64,000 nt of DNA. Origin: Acidobacteriota bacterium (GTDB lineage Bacteria; Acidobacteriota; Terriglobia; Terriglobales; Acidobacteriaceae). Positions 8,941-17,533 of this stretch are shown here, in pieces. The number at the start of each line of letters is the position of its first letter. The first letter of the stretch is position 1. A program made the translations under genes and the position numbers. The notes under the pieces are model-generated. The model ran no database searches. It was not told where the DNA came from and saw nothing but the letters and a program-made list of their open reading frames with translations. The stretch lies in the NCBI GenBank assembly GCA_018268915.1, contig JAFDVQ010000018.1, positions 1 through 64,000 of the forward strand. The letters are read 5' to 3'.

Positions 8941-11592
8941 CTAAGCCTCTAGTTGAAGGAGTGCAACTGGGAATCGCTGCAGCATCGTCTGCATCGGGAT
9001 GGAACCGCCGTTCAGCAGATCGTCAGTGAGCAGATTCTTCCAGCGTCCGTTAGGGAGATGAATGGAGGTGCCGGACCAGTTGTTTGCGAGTTTCAAATTC
9101 CAGCGCGGAATGATTGCAGCGATACGGCCAGCTCGAATAAATGCGACGACGTGATCGGCTCTTCGACCAGCAATAGTGAGCGGAATGTAGTCCGCAGTGG
9201 CACTGAAATACTCAGGATGTTCGCGGCGCAACTTTAAAGCTCGATGAAGAACCCAGAGCTTGGGGAGACCGGAGTCCATGCGGCTGAGGATGTGTTCGAG
9301 AGGGAGGCCCGATTCGATTTCAGAGAGCAACGCGGATCGCGTGTTGTAGTCGACGGGGCGGCGATTATCGGGGTCAACGAGATGGAGCGCCCAGAGTTCG
9401 CTGCCCTGGTAGGTGTCGGGCACGCCAGGGGCAATGCAATTGAGGAGTGTTTGCGAAAGACTGTTGACGCGACCAGGCGTGAGCACTGTGCGAACGAAGT
9501 CTTCGAGCGCCGATATGAATTCGGGAGTCTGGTAAAGACGATCGATGAAGGAGTGAAGTGCGTCTTCGAATTCCTTGTTCTGCTGGGTCCACGTGGTGTG
9601 CTGTTTGGCTTCGCGAACAGCCTTTTCCATGTAGGCGTGAAAGCGGTCGGGCTCGATGGGCCATGCACCAATGAGGGTCTGGTACAGGAAGTACTCGGTG
9701 TTGCGATCGGGAAAGCTGTTGGTTTTGAGCTGCGCATTCTGGCGAGTCCAGCGTCGAAGAAAGCGACGCCAGTCGCCGGGAGCTTCGGTGATGACGGCGA
9801 GGCGCGCACGGACGTCATCGGATCGCTTGGTATCGTGCGTGGAGAGCGTGGTCATCGTGGACGGACGCGAGGCCTGCATGATTCGACAGTAGTCGTGAAA
9901 CTGCGAGGCAGAAATGCCATCGTGGCCGGGAGCGCTGCCGACTTCGTTGAGACCGACCATGCGGTTGTAGCAGTAGAAGGCAGTGTCTTCGACTCCTTTG
10001 GCCATCACGGGTGAGGTGAACTGCTGGAAGCGGTAAACAAATTCTGTCTCAAGGGGGCCGCGGGTGCGGAGGAGCAAGACCTCACCGATGAAATCAAAGA
10101 GACCGGAATCGATGTCGGTACGGCGCTCGTTAGCGCACTTGACTGCTTCAAGGACTTCGTGGCGATCTTCGTCGGTGATTTCATCGCGTTCGGGAACCAC
10201 GTAAGAACGGTAGACGTGGAAGCAGGCGGCGGTTTCACGCAGGGCGCGGCGGATTTCGGCGCGTGTGTAGTCGCGGCGGTCGCGATTGTTCTCGCAGATA
10301 CGCAGAAATAGATCGGCGAGACGGTTCACATCGCTGCCGAGAGCTTCCTGCTCTACGGTGAGCTTCTTGTCGTGGGAGATTGCGTTGAAATTAGTTGGTT
10401 CTTTCGTGAAGTCCTGATAGATTTCTGTGAGCTCGCGGAGGCCGTCGGGATGCATGAAGAGGCCGTTGCAGACATTGAGGAAGTCGTAGCCGCTTGTGCC
10501 TTCTATGGGCCAGGTGGGGCGAAGGTACTCGCCAGGCTCGAGAATTTTTTCGCCGATGATCCAGGCCTCAGAAGAACGTTCGCGAAGACGTGCGAAGTAT
10601 TGCAGGGGATCGCGCAGGCCATCGGGGTGATCGACGCGGACGCCATCAAGGACGCCTTTGTCGAGCCAATCTAGGATGCGGCTGTGCGTTGCGTTGAAGA
10701 CGTGAGGACGTTCAACGCGAACTCCGACGAGGGTGTTGATGTCGAAAAAACGACGGTAGCCCAGTTCCTGATCGGCGGTGCGCCAATAAGCGAGGCGATA
10801 GTGCTGCTGGTTGAGAAGTTCGTCGAGGGCGTCGTGATCAGCGTTGAGCTCGACGATTACTTGATCGATGGCAGCGGAGGCTTTGGGATGTTCGTCGCAG
10901 AAGCGATGGAGGAGGCCGAAAATGACTTCCTTGTCACGATGGCGAGTGACCATGCCTTCAGGGTCTGTTGAATCGGGCAGAGGGAGACGGGAGAGGCTGT
11001 CCGCGAAGAAGCCGAGGGTGGGGCTGCTCACAGCCTTTGACGCGCGCTCGAGGATGACTGGCAGGGAGCGCGGGGCGAGCGGATAGATGTTATCGGCATA
11101 GCGGACACGGATGGACTCGTTGTCGCGCTCGATCTGGATCTGGCCGGAGACCAGGACTTTTCCGTACTGATCGCCGAGGACAGGGATGAGGACCTTGTTC
11201 TGGAGGCGGACTTCAGAAGAGTGCCAATCGATGTCGAACCACGTGGCGAATCTGCTGGATGGGCCGTTCTCCAGGACGTCCCACCAGTATTTGTTCTGCG
11301 GGCCGATGGCCATATGGTTGGGAACGATGTCGAGAACCTGGCCCAGGCCGAGTTCTGCAAGCCGCGCGCAGAAACGCCGATGAGCCTCTTCACCGCCGAG
11401 TTCTGCGTTGATGCATTGATGATCGACGACGTCGTAGCCGTGCATGCTGCCGGGAGCGGCCTGAAGGTAAGGCGAGCAGTAGACATGGGAGACGCCAAGG
11501 GACTTGAGATAAGGAGCGATACCGATCGCGTCGTCGAATGTGAAACCGGCATGCAGTTGCAGACGGTAAGTGGAGTGGGGGACTCGGGGCAT
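8941..11592 (-). CDS. treY: Malto-oligosyltrehalose synthase
   Basis: The 883-residue GH13 enzyme converts the reducing end of a maltodextrin into an alpha,alpha-1,1-linked trehalosyl end. It begins in the family style (PHSTYRLQLHAGFTFDDA), has LDIVPNHMA near 88-95, the nucleophile Asp321 in DGVRVDHPDGL, acid/base Glu348 in WIIGEKIL, and TLSTHDTKRSDDVRAR further on. It is the first gene of the treY-treZ pair. With the treS fusion and GlgE, the window holds two ways to make trehalose and one way to return it to glucan. The start is ATG at 11592. Confidence 0.95.
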   Translation of the reverse strand: MPRVPHSTYRLQLHAGFTFDDAIGIAPYLKSLGVSHVYCSPYLQAAPGSMHGYDVVDHQCINAELGGEEAHRRFCARLAELGLGQVLDIVPNHMAIGPQNKYWWDVLENGPSSRFATWFDIDWHSSEVRLQNKVLIPVLGDQYGKVLVSGQIQIERDNESIRVRYADNIYPLAPRSLPVILERASKAVSSPTLGFFADSLSRLPLPDSTDPEGMVTRHRDKEVIFGLLHRFCDEHPKASAAIDQVIVELNADHDALDELLNQQHYRLAYWRTADQELGYRRFFDINTLVGVRVERPHVFNATHSRILDWLDKGVLDGVRVDHPDGLRDPLQYFARLRERSSEAWIIGEKILEPGEYLRPTWPIEGTSGYDFLNVCNGLFMHPDGLRELTEIYQDFTKEPTNFNAISHDKKLTVEQEALGSDVNRLADLFLRICENNRDRRDYTRAEIRRALRETAACFHVYRSYVVPERDEITDEDRHEVLEAVKCANERRTDIDSGLFDFIGEVLLLRTRGPLETEFVYRFQQFTSPVMAKGVEDTAFYCYNRMVGLNEVGSAPGHDGISASQFHDYCRIMQASRPSTMTTLSTHDTKRSDDVRARLAVITEAPGDWRRFLRRWTRQNAQLKTNSFPDRNTEYFLYQTLIGAWPIEPDRFHAYMEKAVREAKQHTTWTQQNKEFEDALHSFIDRLYQTPEFISALEDFVRTVLTPGRVNSLSQTLLNCIAPGVPDTYQGSELWALHLVDPDNRRPVDYNTRSALLSEIESGLPLEHILSRMDSGLPKLWVLHRALKLRREHPEYFSATADYIPLTIAGRRADHVVAFIRAGRIAAIIPRWNLKLANNWSGTSIHLPNGRWKNLLTDDLLNGGSIPMQTMLQRFPVALLQLEA

Positions 11593-11711
11593 CGTTTCCT
11601 GTTTGCACTATTTTTGGTTGAAAGGAATTGGAGACGCAGGACGGCGTAAGTCATTTGGATGCAGGAGGGAGCGAGGAGGATGTTTGACGCGAACGGAAGG
11701 TTGGAAGTGCT

Positions 11712-12920
11712 TTAGATGAGCGCGGCGGCGATAGCAAAGAGGAGCGAAATGGGCATGATGAGCACGCCGATGCGGAAGAATTGCCACCCACTGATGTGAA
11801 GACCCTCGCGCCGGATGGCGATGAGCCAGAGGATGGTGGCGAGCGATCCGGTGATAGAGAGATTGGGGCCGAGGTCGATGGCGATGAGGACGATCTTTGC
11901 GAAGAGAGGCTGGAATGGAAAAGTGCGAAGCGTCGACCCGGTGAGGAGTCCGAGGGGAAGGTTATTGAAGAGGTCAGTTCCAAACGCCACAGCGGTTCCG
12001 ACCGAGAAGGCCCCTTGCGCTGGCGAAAGCTGCATCATGCGCTCGAGAGAAGCGCGGAGCATCTGAGTCGCACCGACAGTGTTGACGGCTTCAACGATGA
12101 CGAAGAGGGCGGCGACGAGCGGAAGGACGCTCCAACTGACTTCGCGGATGAGGCGAACAGGGTTGGAGCGGCTTTGGAGGGTTGCGGTTGTGGCGACGAT
12201 AAGAGCGGCAAGGCAGGTGGGAAGGCCGAGGTCGAGATGAAAAGCGGAGGCGAGGATTAGGACGATGGCGGTGAGGATGATTCCGATGAGGCAGGTGCGG
12301 CCAACGGACGACAGATGGATGTGTTCGGTTGAACTGCTGCAGGCGGGGTCTAGCTCGTGGCGGGAGAGCCAGCGGAGAAGGAAGTACGTAATGAAGATGG
12401 ATGCGATAGAAGGCAGCGTGAACATCGCAAGCCAGTGCATGAGTGGTGGCATGTTGGAGTGGAAGACGACGAGGTTGGCGGGATTGGAGATGGGGAGCAC
12501 GAAGCTTGCGGCATTGGCAATGAGAGCGCAGGCGAGCAGATAAGGCATTGGTTTTGCCTTGGCGCGCCTCACCGCTGTGAGTACGGCGGGGGTGAGGACA
12601 ACAGCTGTGGCGTCGTTGGACATGAAGATGGTGACTAAGGTTCCGACCAGGTAGATGAGCGCAAACAGGCGGCGCGATGACCCGTTGGCATGCGTGACGG
12701 CTATGTTGGCGAGCCAGTCGAAGACGCCGTGATCGCGGGCGAGTTCGGAGAGAAGCATCATGCCGGTGAGGAATAGATAGACATCGAGTCCTTCGGCGAC
12801 TGCCTTCCCGGCGAGGCTGAGAGGGATAAGGCGGAGGGCGCATAGGAGAATGGCTCCGGCGCCGACCCAGTAGACCTCGGCTACGCGGAAGGGGCGCAGA
12901 AGCATGAGCGCGACGCTCAT
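11712..12920 (-). CDS. ArsB/NhaD-type anion or sodium-proton transporter
   Basis: A polytopic inner-membrane protein with about 11 hydrophobic helices. The block IFMSNDATAVVLTPAVL and the loop around NAASFVLPISNPANLVVF are the paired re-entrant signature of the ion-transporter (ArsB, CitMHS, NhaD) superfamily. The ATG at 12920 gives 402 residues. The frame continues upstream to a TAG, and the residues there (LSHALIWTIAA) resemble the usual start of ArsB-type proteins. A CTG at 12956 has AGGAG nine bases before it and may be the true start. No arsenate reductase or arsR is nearby, so the substrate is not settled. Confidence 0.7.
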   Translation of the reverse strand: MSVALMLLRPFRVAEVYWVGAGAILLCALRLIPLSLAGKAVAEGLDVYLFLTGMMLLSELARDHGVFDWLANIAVTHANGSSRRLFALIYLVGTLVTIFMSNDATAVVLTPAVLTAVRRAKAKPMPYLLACALIANAASFVLPISNPANLVVFHSNMPPLMHWLAMFTLPSIASIFITYFLLRWLSRHELDPACSSSTEHIHLSSVGRTCLIGIILTAIVLILASAFHLDLGLPTCLAALIVATTATLQSRSNPVRLIREVSWSVLPLVAALFVIVEAVNTVGATQMLRASLERMMQLSPAQGAFSVGTAVAFGTDLFNNLPLGLLTGSTLRTFPFQPLFAKIVLIAIDLGPNLSITGSLATILWLIAIRREGLHISGWQFFRIGVLIMPISLLFAIAAALI

Positions 12921-13069
12921 CGCGGCGATGGTCCAGATGAGGGCGTGGGAGAGCAGAGGGTGTTGCTCCTATGAGATAGGTGGAGTTTGGAATTGTGGAG
13001 AGTTCGTGCGTCTTTTCGAAGTGTAATGCAGGGGCGTGAGTGCCGGTTTGTGGAGCACGAACTCCGGGT

Positions 13070-13118
13070 CCCCTTCGACTCCGCTCAGGGCAGGCTCTCG
13101 GGACCGCTCGGGATGACA
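13070..13118. repeat. Dispersed intergenic repeat with CTTCGACTCCGCTCAGGG
   Basis: This stretch, between the transporter start and the dinB stop, matches from memory a short sequence found many times between genes in acidobacterial and other environmental genomes. It ends in GGGACCGCTCGGGATGAC. Spurious peptides of the form FDSAQGRLSGPLGMT are predicted from it. I see no coding role here, and only one copy is in the window. Confidence 0.45.
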
Positions 13119-13171
13119 GTCGTTGGGCAGGGCGATCCGTCTTGCGGGCAGCAATCGACCATGCCGATTGA

Positions 13172-14236
13172 TCAATCGAAGAGGAGAGGATCGGGGGATT
13201 GTGCGGGGTCGCGAAAATTGGAGAGGCCTACGCCGACGAGGCGGTATTTCTGATTGGGATCGAGGGCGACTTTTGCGAGGAGGGACAAAGCGAATTCCGT
13301 GAGTTCGTCGCAGGAGGATGGAGTGGCCGCAGGAGTGAGGCTGCGAGTGAGGATGCTGAACTGCGCGGTTTTGAGTTTGAGAACGACGGTGCGCGGAATG
13401 CGGATCTCTTTGCGCGATGCGTTCCAGACTCTTTCGGCCAGGCGGCGGATCATAGGTTCGGTTTCGTGGAGGAGAACGTCAGTTTCAAAGGTGTCTTCGG
13501 CAGAGATGGACTGTGTGGGTCGGTTGGGCTCGACGGGATTGTTGTCGATGCCGCGAGCGAGTTCATAGAGGCGCATGCCATAGCGGCCGAAGCGTTGCTG
13601 AAGGACGGCGAGATCGAGGGCGCGGATGTCGCCGACAGTGCGAACGTTGACTTCAGCGAGGCGACGCGCGGTGACTTTGCCGACGCCGGGAATGCGCTCG
13701 ACGGGAAGCGGAGTGAGGAAGTCAAGCACCTCGGCAGGCTTGACGACGAAGAGGCCGTCGGGCTTGCGCCAGTCGGATGCAATTTTGGCGAGGAACTTGT
13801 TGGGGGCGACTCCGGCGGAGGCGGTGAGGTTTTGCTCTGCGCGGATCTGCTGCCGGATGGTCTGCGCGACTTCGGTTGCGGTAGGCAGATTTGTTTTGTT
13901 CTCGGTCACGTCCAAGTAGGCTTCGTCGAGAGAGAGCGGCTCGACGAGATCGGTGTGGCGCAGAAAGATTTCGCGGACGCTGCGGGAGACGGCGCGATAG
14001 CGCGTGAAGTCGGGCGGAATGAAGATGGCGTCGGGACAGAGGCGCTCGGCCTGGACTGCGGGCATGGCGGAGCGGACACCAAATTTGCGGGCTTCGTAAG
14101 ACGCAGCACAGACAACGGAGCGCTTCCCGCGCCAGGCAACGACGACGGGCTTGCCGCGGAGTTGAGGATCATCGCGCTGCTCAACGGAGGCGTAGAAGGC
14201 GTCCATGTCGACGTGAATGATTTTGCGAGTGGGCAT
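13172..14236 (-). CDS. dinB: DNA polymerase IV (Y-family, lesion bypass)
   Basis: A 354-residue translesion DNA polymerase. The palm motif HVDMDAFYASVE holds the first catalytic Asp at position 10, and LSLDEAYLDV holds Asp104 and Glu105. The thumb has helix-hairpin-helix IPGVGKVTARRLAEV, followed by the little-finger domain. The C-terminus ends in DPLLFD, which fits a beta-clamp binding tail. Length and order are normal for DinB. It is a single gene, set between two intergenic gaps, with no visible LexA partner. Confidence 0.95.
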   Translation of the reverse strand: MPTRKIIHVDMDAFYASVEQRDDPQLRGKPVVVAWRGKRSVVCAASYEARKFGVRSAMPAVQAERLCPDAIFIPPDFTRYRAVSRSVREIFLRHTDLVEPLSLDEAYLDVTENKTNLPTATEVAQTIRQQIRAEQNLTASAGVAPNKFLAKIASDWRKPDGLFVVKPAEVLDFLTPLPVERIPGVGKVTARRLAEVNVRTVGDIRALDLAVLQQRFGRYGMRLYELARGIDNNPVEPNRPTQSISAEDTFETDVLLHETEPMIRRLAERVWNASRKEIRIPRTVVLKLKTAQFSILTRSLTPAATPSSCDELTEFALSLLAKVALDPNQKYRLVGVGLSNFRDPAQSPDPLLFD

Positions 14237-14379
14237 GGATGATTCTGAATCCGCACGAGACAGGAATATTTTCTCGCAGTTGGCCCTGAGGGTGAGTTCA
14301 ATGCATGGGCGAGATCTGATGCATTTTTAGCCAACCAGCTGAACGCGCTGAGTGGCGAACCGGTTGAGAGCGGTTGAGG

Positions 14380-15639
14380 CTAGTCGGCAGCTGTGAAGAG
14401 GTTTGTGGGAATGGAGTCGGCCATGGCTTTGAATCCAGCCGGAGAGGGATGGAGGTGGTCGCCGCAGTCGTAGGCGGGGAGGAGTTGGTCGGGGTGCTGC
14501 GGGTCGCGGATGACGTTGTCGAAATCGATGACGGCGTCGAAGTTGCCGGGAGTGCGAATCCACTTGTTGACGGACTGGCGGTCGGCTTCGCTCAGCGGGC
14601 CTGGGTGGTAGTAGGTGGACCCGACGTAGGGAGTGATGGTGGCCCCGTAGACGCGAAGACCGTGAGCGTGAGCACGAATGATGATCTGCTGATAGGCGGC
14701 AATGACACGTTGAACGAAGGCTGCGTGTTCGGCAGGTGAGACTTCGCCGTCGCGGGCGAGGCCGCCGAGGTCATTGACTCCTTCGAAGACGATGAGCCAG
14801 CGGACGCCCGAGGGTGCGAGGACGTCGCGATCAAAGCGGGCGAGAGCGCTCGGTCCAAGACCGTCGATCAGGAGATGATTGCCGCCGATGCCCTGGTTGG
14901 ATACTCCAACGTTCCGCGCAGTGGGAATGGCTTGCAGGCGTGCAGCGAGAACGTCGGTCCAGCGATCGTTGCCATTGGTGGTGGCGCCGTGGCCGTCTGT
15001 GATGGAGTCGCCGAGCGCAACGATGGTGGCGGCGGTCGGAGGAGCTTGCACGTCGACTTCGGCTATCTGGTACCAGTGATCGACGTGTTTCGGCTCAGTG
15101 AATGTGGGAGCGCTGCCGAGGTCTCCGTGGACGTAATACGAGGTGGCACGAGATCCGGGGTGGCCAGTTTCGCGAGCGGGCGGGGATTGCAGATGAAACG
15201 ATATAGCGAGGTCGGAGAGCGGCGCGACAGGATAGTCGATGGAGTCGGAGATCAGTTCCGCGCCGGGTGGAATGTCGGCCTGGGGATTGCCAGCGAAAAG
15301 AAGCGGGCGATCGCTGGCGGGATCGATGGATGGCGATGAAGTTGAGAGAGGACGCGCGATGTGTGCCGACGTGATGTTGAGGACTTCGGTTCCGAAGGCG
15401 TTGGAGAGATGCACGCGGATGGAGGGACCGCCGATGGAGAGATGGACAATCTGACGCAGGGTTGCGTCGGTCAGGTCTTGCGGGGGTAGCGCGTTGTGCG
15501 GCTCGGGGATTTGTTGCGATGTTCCCCAGGACGATACCCACGACGACTGCGACGCTTGTGGGTGAGCTTGCGAAAACGCTACGGAGGCGAGGGAGAGCGC
15601 AGTGAGGAGGAGAGGTGCGAATTTCGGTGCACGTTGCAT
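14380..15639 (-). CDS. Secreted SGNH/GDSL hydrolase
   Basis: The frame is open from 15837, but the ATG at 15639 gives a clean signal peptide (APLLLTALSLASVAFSQA) and a 419-residue protein. Residues 35-200 form a beta-rich accessory domain. The SGNH domain starts at IVALGDSITDGHG, nucleophile Ser212, followed by the glycine block SNQGIGGN, GVND (Asn289), and GDHLHPSPAGF near the end with the catalytic His. Such proteins deacylate polysaccharides or lipids outside the cytoplasm. The divergent neighbour is a CE15 esterase, so a carbohydrate ester substrate is the likeliest, as inference. Confidence 0.85.
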   Translation of the reverse strand: MQRAPKFAPLLLTALSLASVAFSQAHPQASQSSWVSSWGTSQQIPEPHNALPPQDLTDATLRQIVHLSIGGPSIRVHLSNAFGTEVLNITSAHIARPLSTSSPSIDPASDRPLLFAGNPQADIPPGAELISDSIDYPVAPLSDLAISFHLQSPPARETGHPGSRATSYYVHGDLGSAPTFTEPKHVDHWYQIAEVDVQAPPTAATIVALGDSITDGHGATTNGNDRWTDVLAARLQAIPTARNVGVSNQGIGGNHLLIDGLGPSALARFDRDVLAPSGVRWLIVFEGVNDLGGLARDGEVSPAEHAAFVQRVIAAYQQIIIRAHAHGLRVYGATITPYVGSTYYHPGPLSEADRQSVNKWIRTPGNFDAVIDFDNVIRDPQHPDQLLPAYDCGDHLHPSPAGFKAMADSIPTNLFTAAD

Positions 15640-15727
15640 AGGGCTGGATTTAAGATGAACCGCCAAGTAAATCGCTTTTCGATTACTTCGTTCAAGCGAA
15701 GGAAAGCATATCACTGAGGAGCGTGCC

Positions 15728-17269
15728 GTGACCTCTTTCTTGCGGATGGTTGTTTTGAGTTGCGCAGTTCTGACTGTTGCCAGCGGTTTCGGATTGGTGA
15801 GCGGGCAGAGTTCATCGCAGGCTCCTGTGACTTTCACGGGCGAGCAGGACCATCAGAACATGATGGATCAACTTGGGATCAAAGCTCTGCGCCCGGGGCC
15901 GAGCGGGAATGAGAATGCGCCGAACCATGCGAACTACGACGAGTCGAAGGCGAATCCATTCCCGAACGTGCCTGATCCACTGATGACGAACGATGGCCAG
16001 AAGGTGGCATCACCGGAGATGTGGCGGGAGAAGCGACGGCCGGAGTTGCTGGAGATGTTTTCGAAGTATGTCTACGGCAGGGTGCCGAAGGACGTGCCCG
16101 CGGTGAAGTGGAAGGTGAACACTGTAGATCACGAATTTCTCGGATTCACGCCGGTGACAGCGAAGGATGTTGAGGGCGTGGTGGACAACCCAGCGTATCC
16201 AGCGATCAATGTGCACATTCACATGATCGAGGTGCTGCCGGCGCGCGCGAAAGGACCGGTGCCGATGCTGATCATGTTTGGCCCGGCTCGTTTTCCAAGT
16301 CCGAACGAACCGCGAGGCGATGAATTGGCGCGTGTGAACGCGGCGTACAAGGCCTTGCTGCTGAAACAGGATCCATCGCTGAAGGAGGTCTTCGAGCAAC
16401 ATCCTGCATGGGAGCCGATCAAGGAGCCGCCGTTCTTTCAGCGACCGGAGCTGAACGAGGATGGAGGGCTGCCGAACACGTGGCAGCTGGTCGCGGCGGG
16501 GTGGGGCTTTGTGCTACTGGATCCGACGAGTGTGCAGGCGGATGATGGCGCGGGGATCACACGCGGAATTGTCGGACTGGTGAACAAGGGCCAACCGCGC
16601 AAGCCGGAAGACTGGGGCGCGCTGCGGGCGTGGGCATGGGGAGCCGGGCGCGCGTTGGATTATCTAGAGAGTGATTCGGCGGTGGATGCGAAGCATGTGG
16701 GGATCGAGGGAGTTTCACGGTATGGCAAAGCGGCGTTGGTGACGATGGCGTTCGACGAGCGGTTTGCGTTGGTGCTGGTGGGGTCGTCTGGGAAAGGTGG
16801 AGCGACGCTGCTGCGTAGAAACTTTGGCGAGGCGGTAGAGAGCCTGACCGGAGGCGAGTACTACTGGATGGCAGGAAACTTCATGAAGTACGGCGCGTCG
16901 GATGCGACGTTTGGAAGCATGACGCCGGGTGATCTTCCGGTGGACTCGAATGAGCTGATTGCATTGTGCGCGCCGAGGTTGACGTTCATCAGCTACGGGA
17001 TTCCGGCGAAGGGCGATGCGAAGTGGCTGGACCAGCAAGGCAGCTGGATGGCGACGGTGGATGCGAACCGCGTGTGGAAGCTGCTGGGCGCGAAGGGGCT
17101 GGATGTCGATGGCGATTACAAAACAGCAAAGATGCCGCCGATGAACACCGGTCTGCTGGATGGGGAGCTTGCATGGCGGCAACACGATGGCGGTCACACG
17201 GATGCACCGAATATGAAGTACTTCCTCGAGTGGGCGGATAGGTTCATCGGGCATGCGCCGCCGCAATGA
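15728..17269 (+). CDS. CE15-type glucuronoyl esterase-like hydrolase, secreted
   Basis: A 513-residue alpha/beta hydrolase with a signal peptide (residues 1-27). It starts at GTG, with GAGGAG six bases upstream. The block HVGIEGVSRYGKAALV is the CE15 nucleophile elbow, with Ser330 in GVSRYGK. HDGGHTD near the end carries the probable catalytic His490. CE15 enzymes cleave the ester between lignin alcohols and glucuronoxylan glucuronic acid. Here the elbow reads GVSR where characterised members often have GCSR. It is divergent from the SGNH esterase gene, 88 bases apart, so the two could share a promoter region. Confidence 0.85.
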   Translation: MTSFLRMVVLSCAVLTVASGFGLVSGQSSSQAPVTFTGEQDHQNMMDQLGIKALRPGPSGNENAPNHANYDESKANPFPNVPDPLMTNDGQKVASPEMWREKRRPELLEMFSKYVYGRVPKDVPAVKWKVNTVDHEFLGFTPVTAKDVEGVVDNPAYPAINVHIHMIEVLPARAKGPVPMLIMFGPARFPSPNEPRGDELARVNAAYKALLLKQDPSLKEVFEQHPAWEPIKEPPFFQRPELNEDGGLPNTWQLVAAGWGFVLLDPTSVQADDGAGITRGIVGLVNKGQPRKPEDWGALRAWAWGAGRALDYLESDSAVDAKHVGIEGVSRYGKAALVTMAFDERFALVLVGSSGKGGATLLRRNFGEAVESLTGGEYYWMAGNFMKYGASDATFGSMTPGDLPVDSNELIALCAPRLTFISYGIPAKGDAKWLDQQGSWMATVDANRVWKLLGAKGLDVDGDYKTAKMPPMNTGLLDGELAWRQHDGGHTDAPNMKYFLEWADRFIGHAPPQ

Positions 17270-17350
17270 TGGGGCCTTCCGGGGGGAAGGGCGAAGCCTT
17301 TCGAAGCAAGCACCGTCCCTACGGGACTGTATGCATACAAACATCCTTTT

Positions 17351-17370
17351 CCCCACGCTGAAGCGCGGGG
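17351..17370. repeat. CGCTGAAGCG palindrome with flanking C4/G4
   Basis: The bases form CCCC, A, CGCT, GA, AGCG, C, GGGG, an extended inverted repeat with one mismatched pair. It shares the GCTGAAGC core with the copies at 1069-1080 and 1106-1117. It lies in the 264-base gap between the CE15 gene and the next open frame. Confidence 0.5.
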
Positions 17371-17533
17371 CTAATGAACTCTGCGCCTACGGCGCGTAAC
17401 GCAAGCCACCTCAGCCTGTAACCAGCTTCGACATAGCGATTTCAAAGCCTGAAACTTTGACAGGCGGTGGACGCTATGAAAGATGGTTACAATTCTCGTG
17501 ATTCAGATCAACGAACTTTCAAGCGAGGGAAAG

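Noticed and set aside
13199..14242. Plus-strand open frame of 347 codons opposite dinB
   Set aside because: DinB motifs on the minus strand are complete; the plus frame mirrors them and has no recognisable domain.
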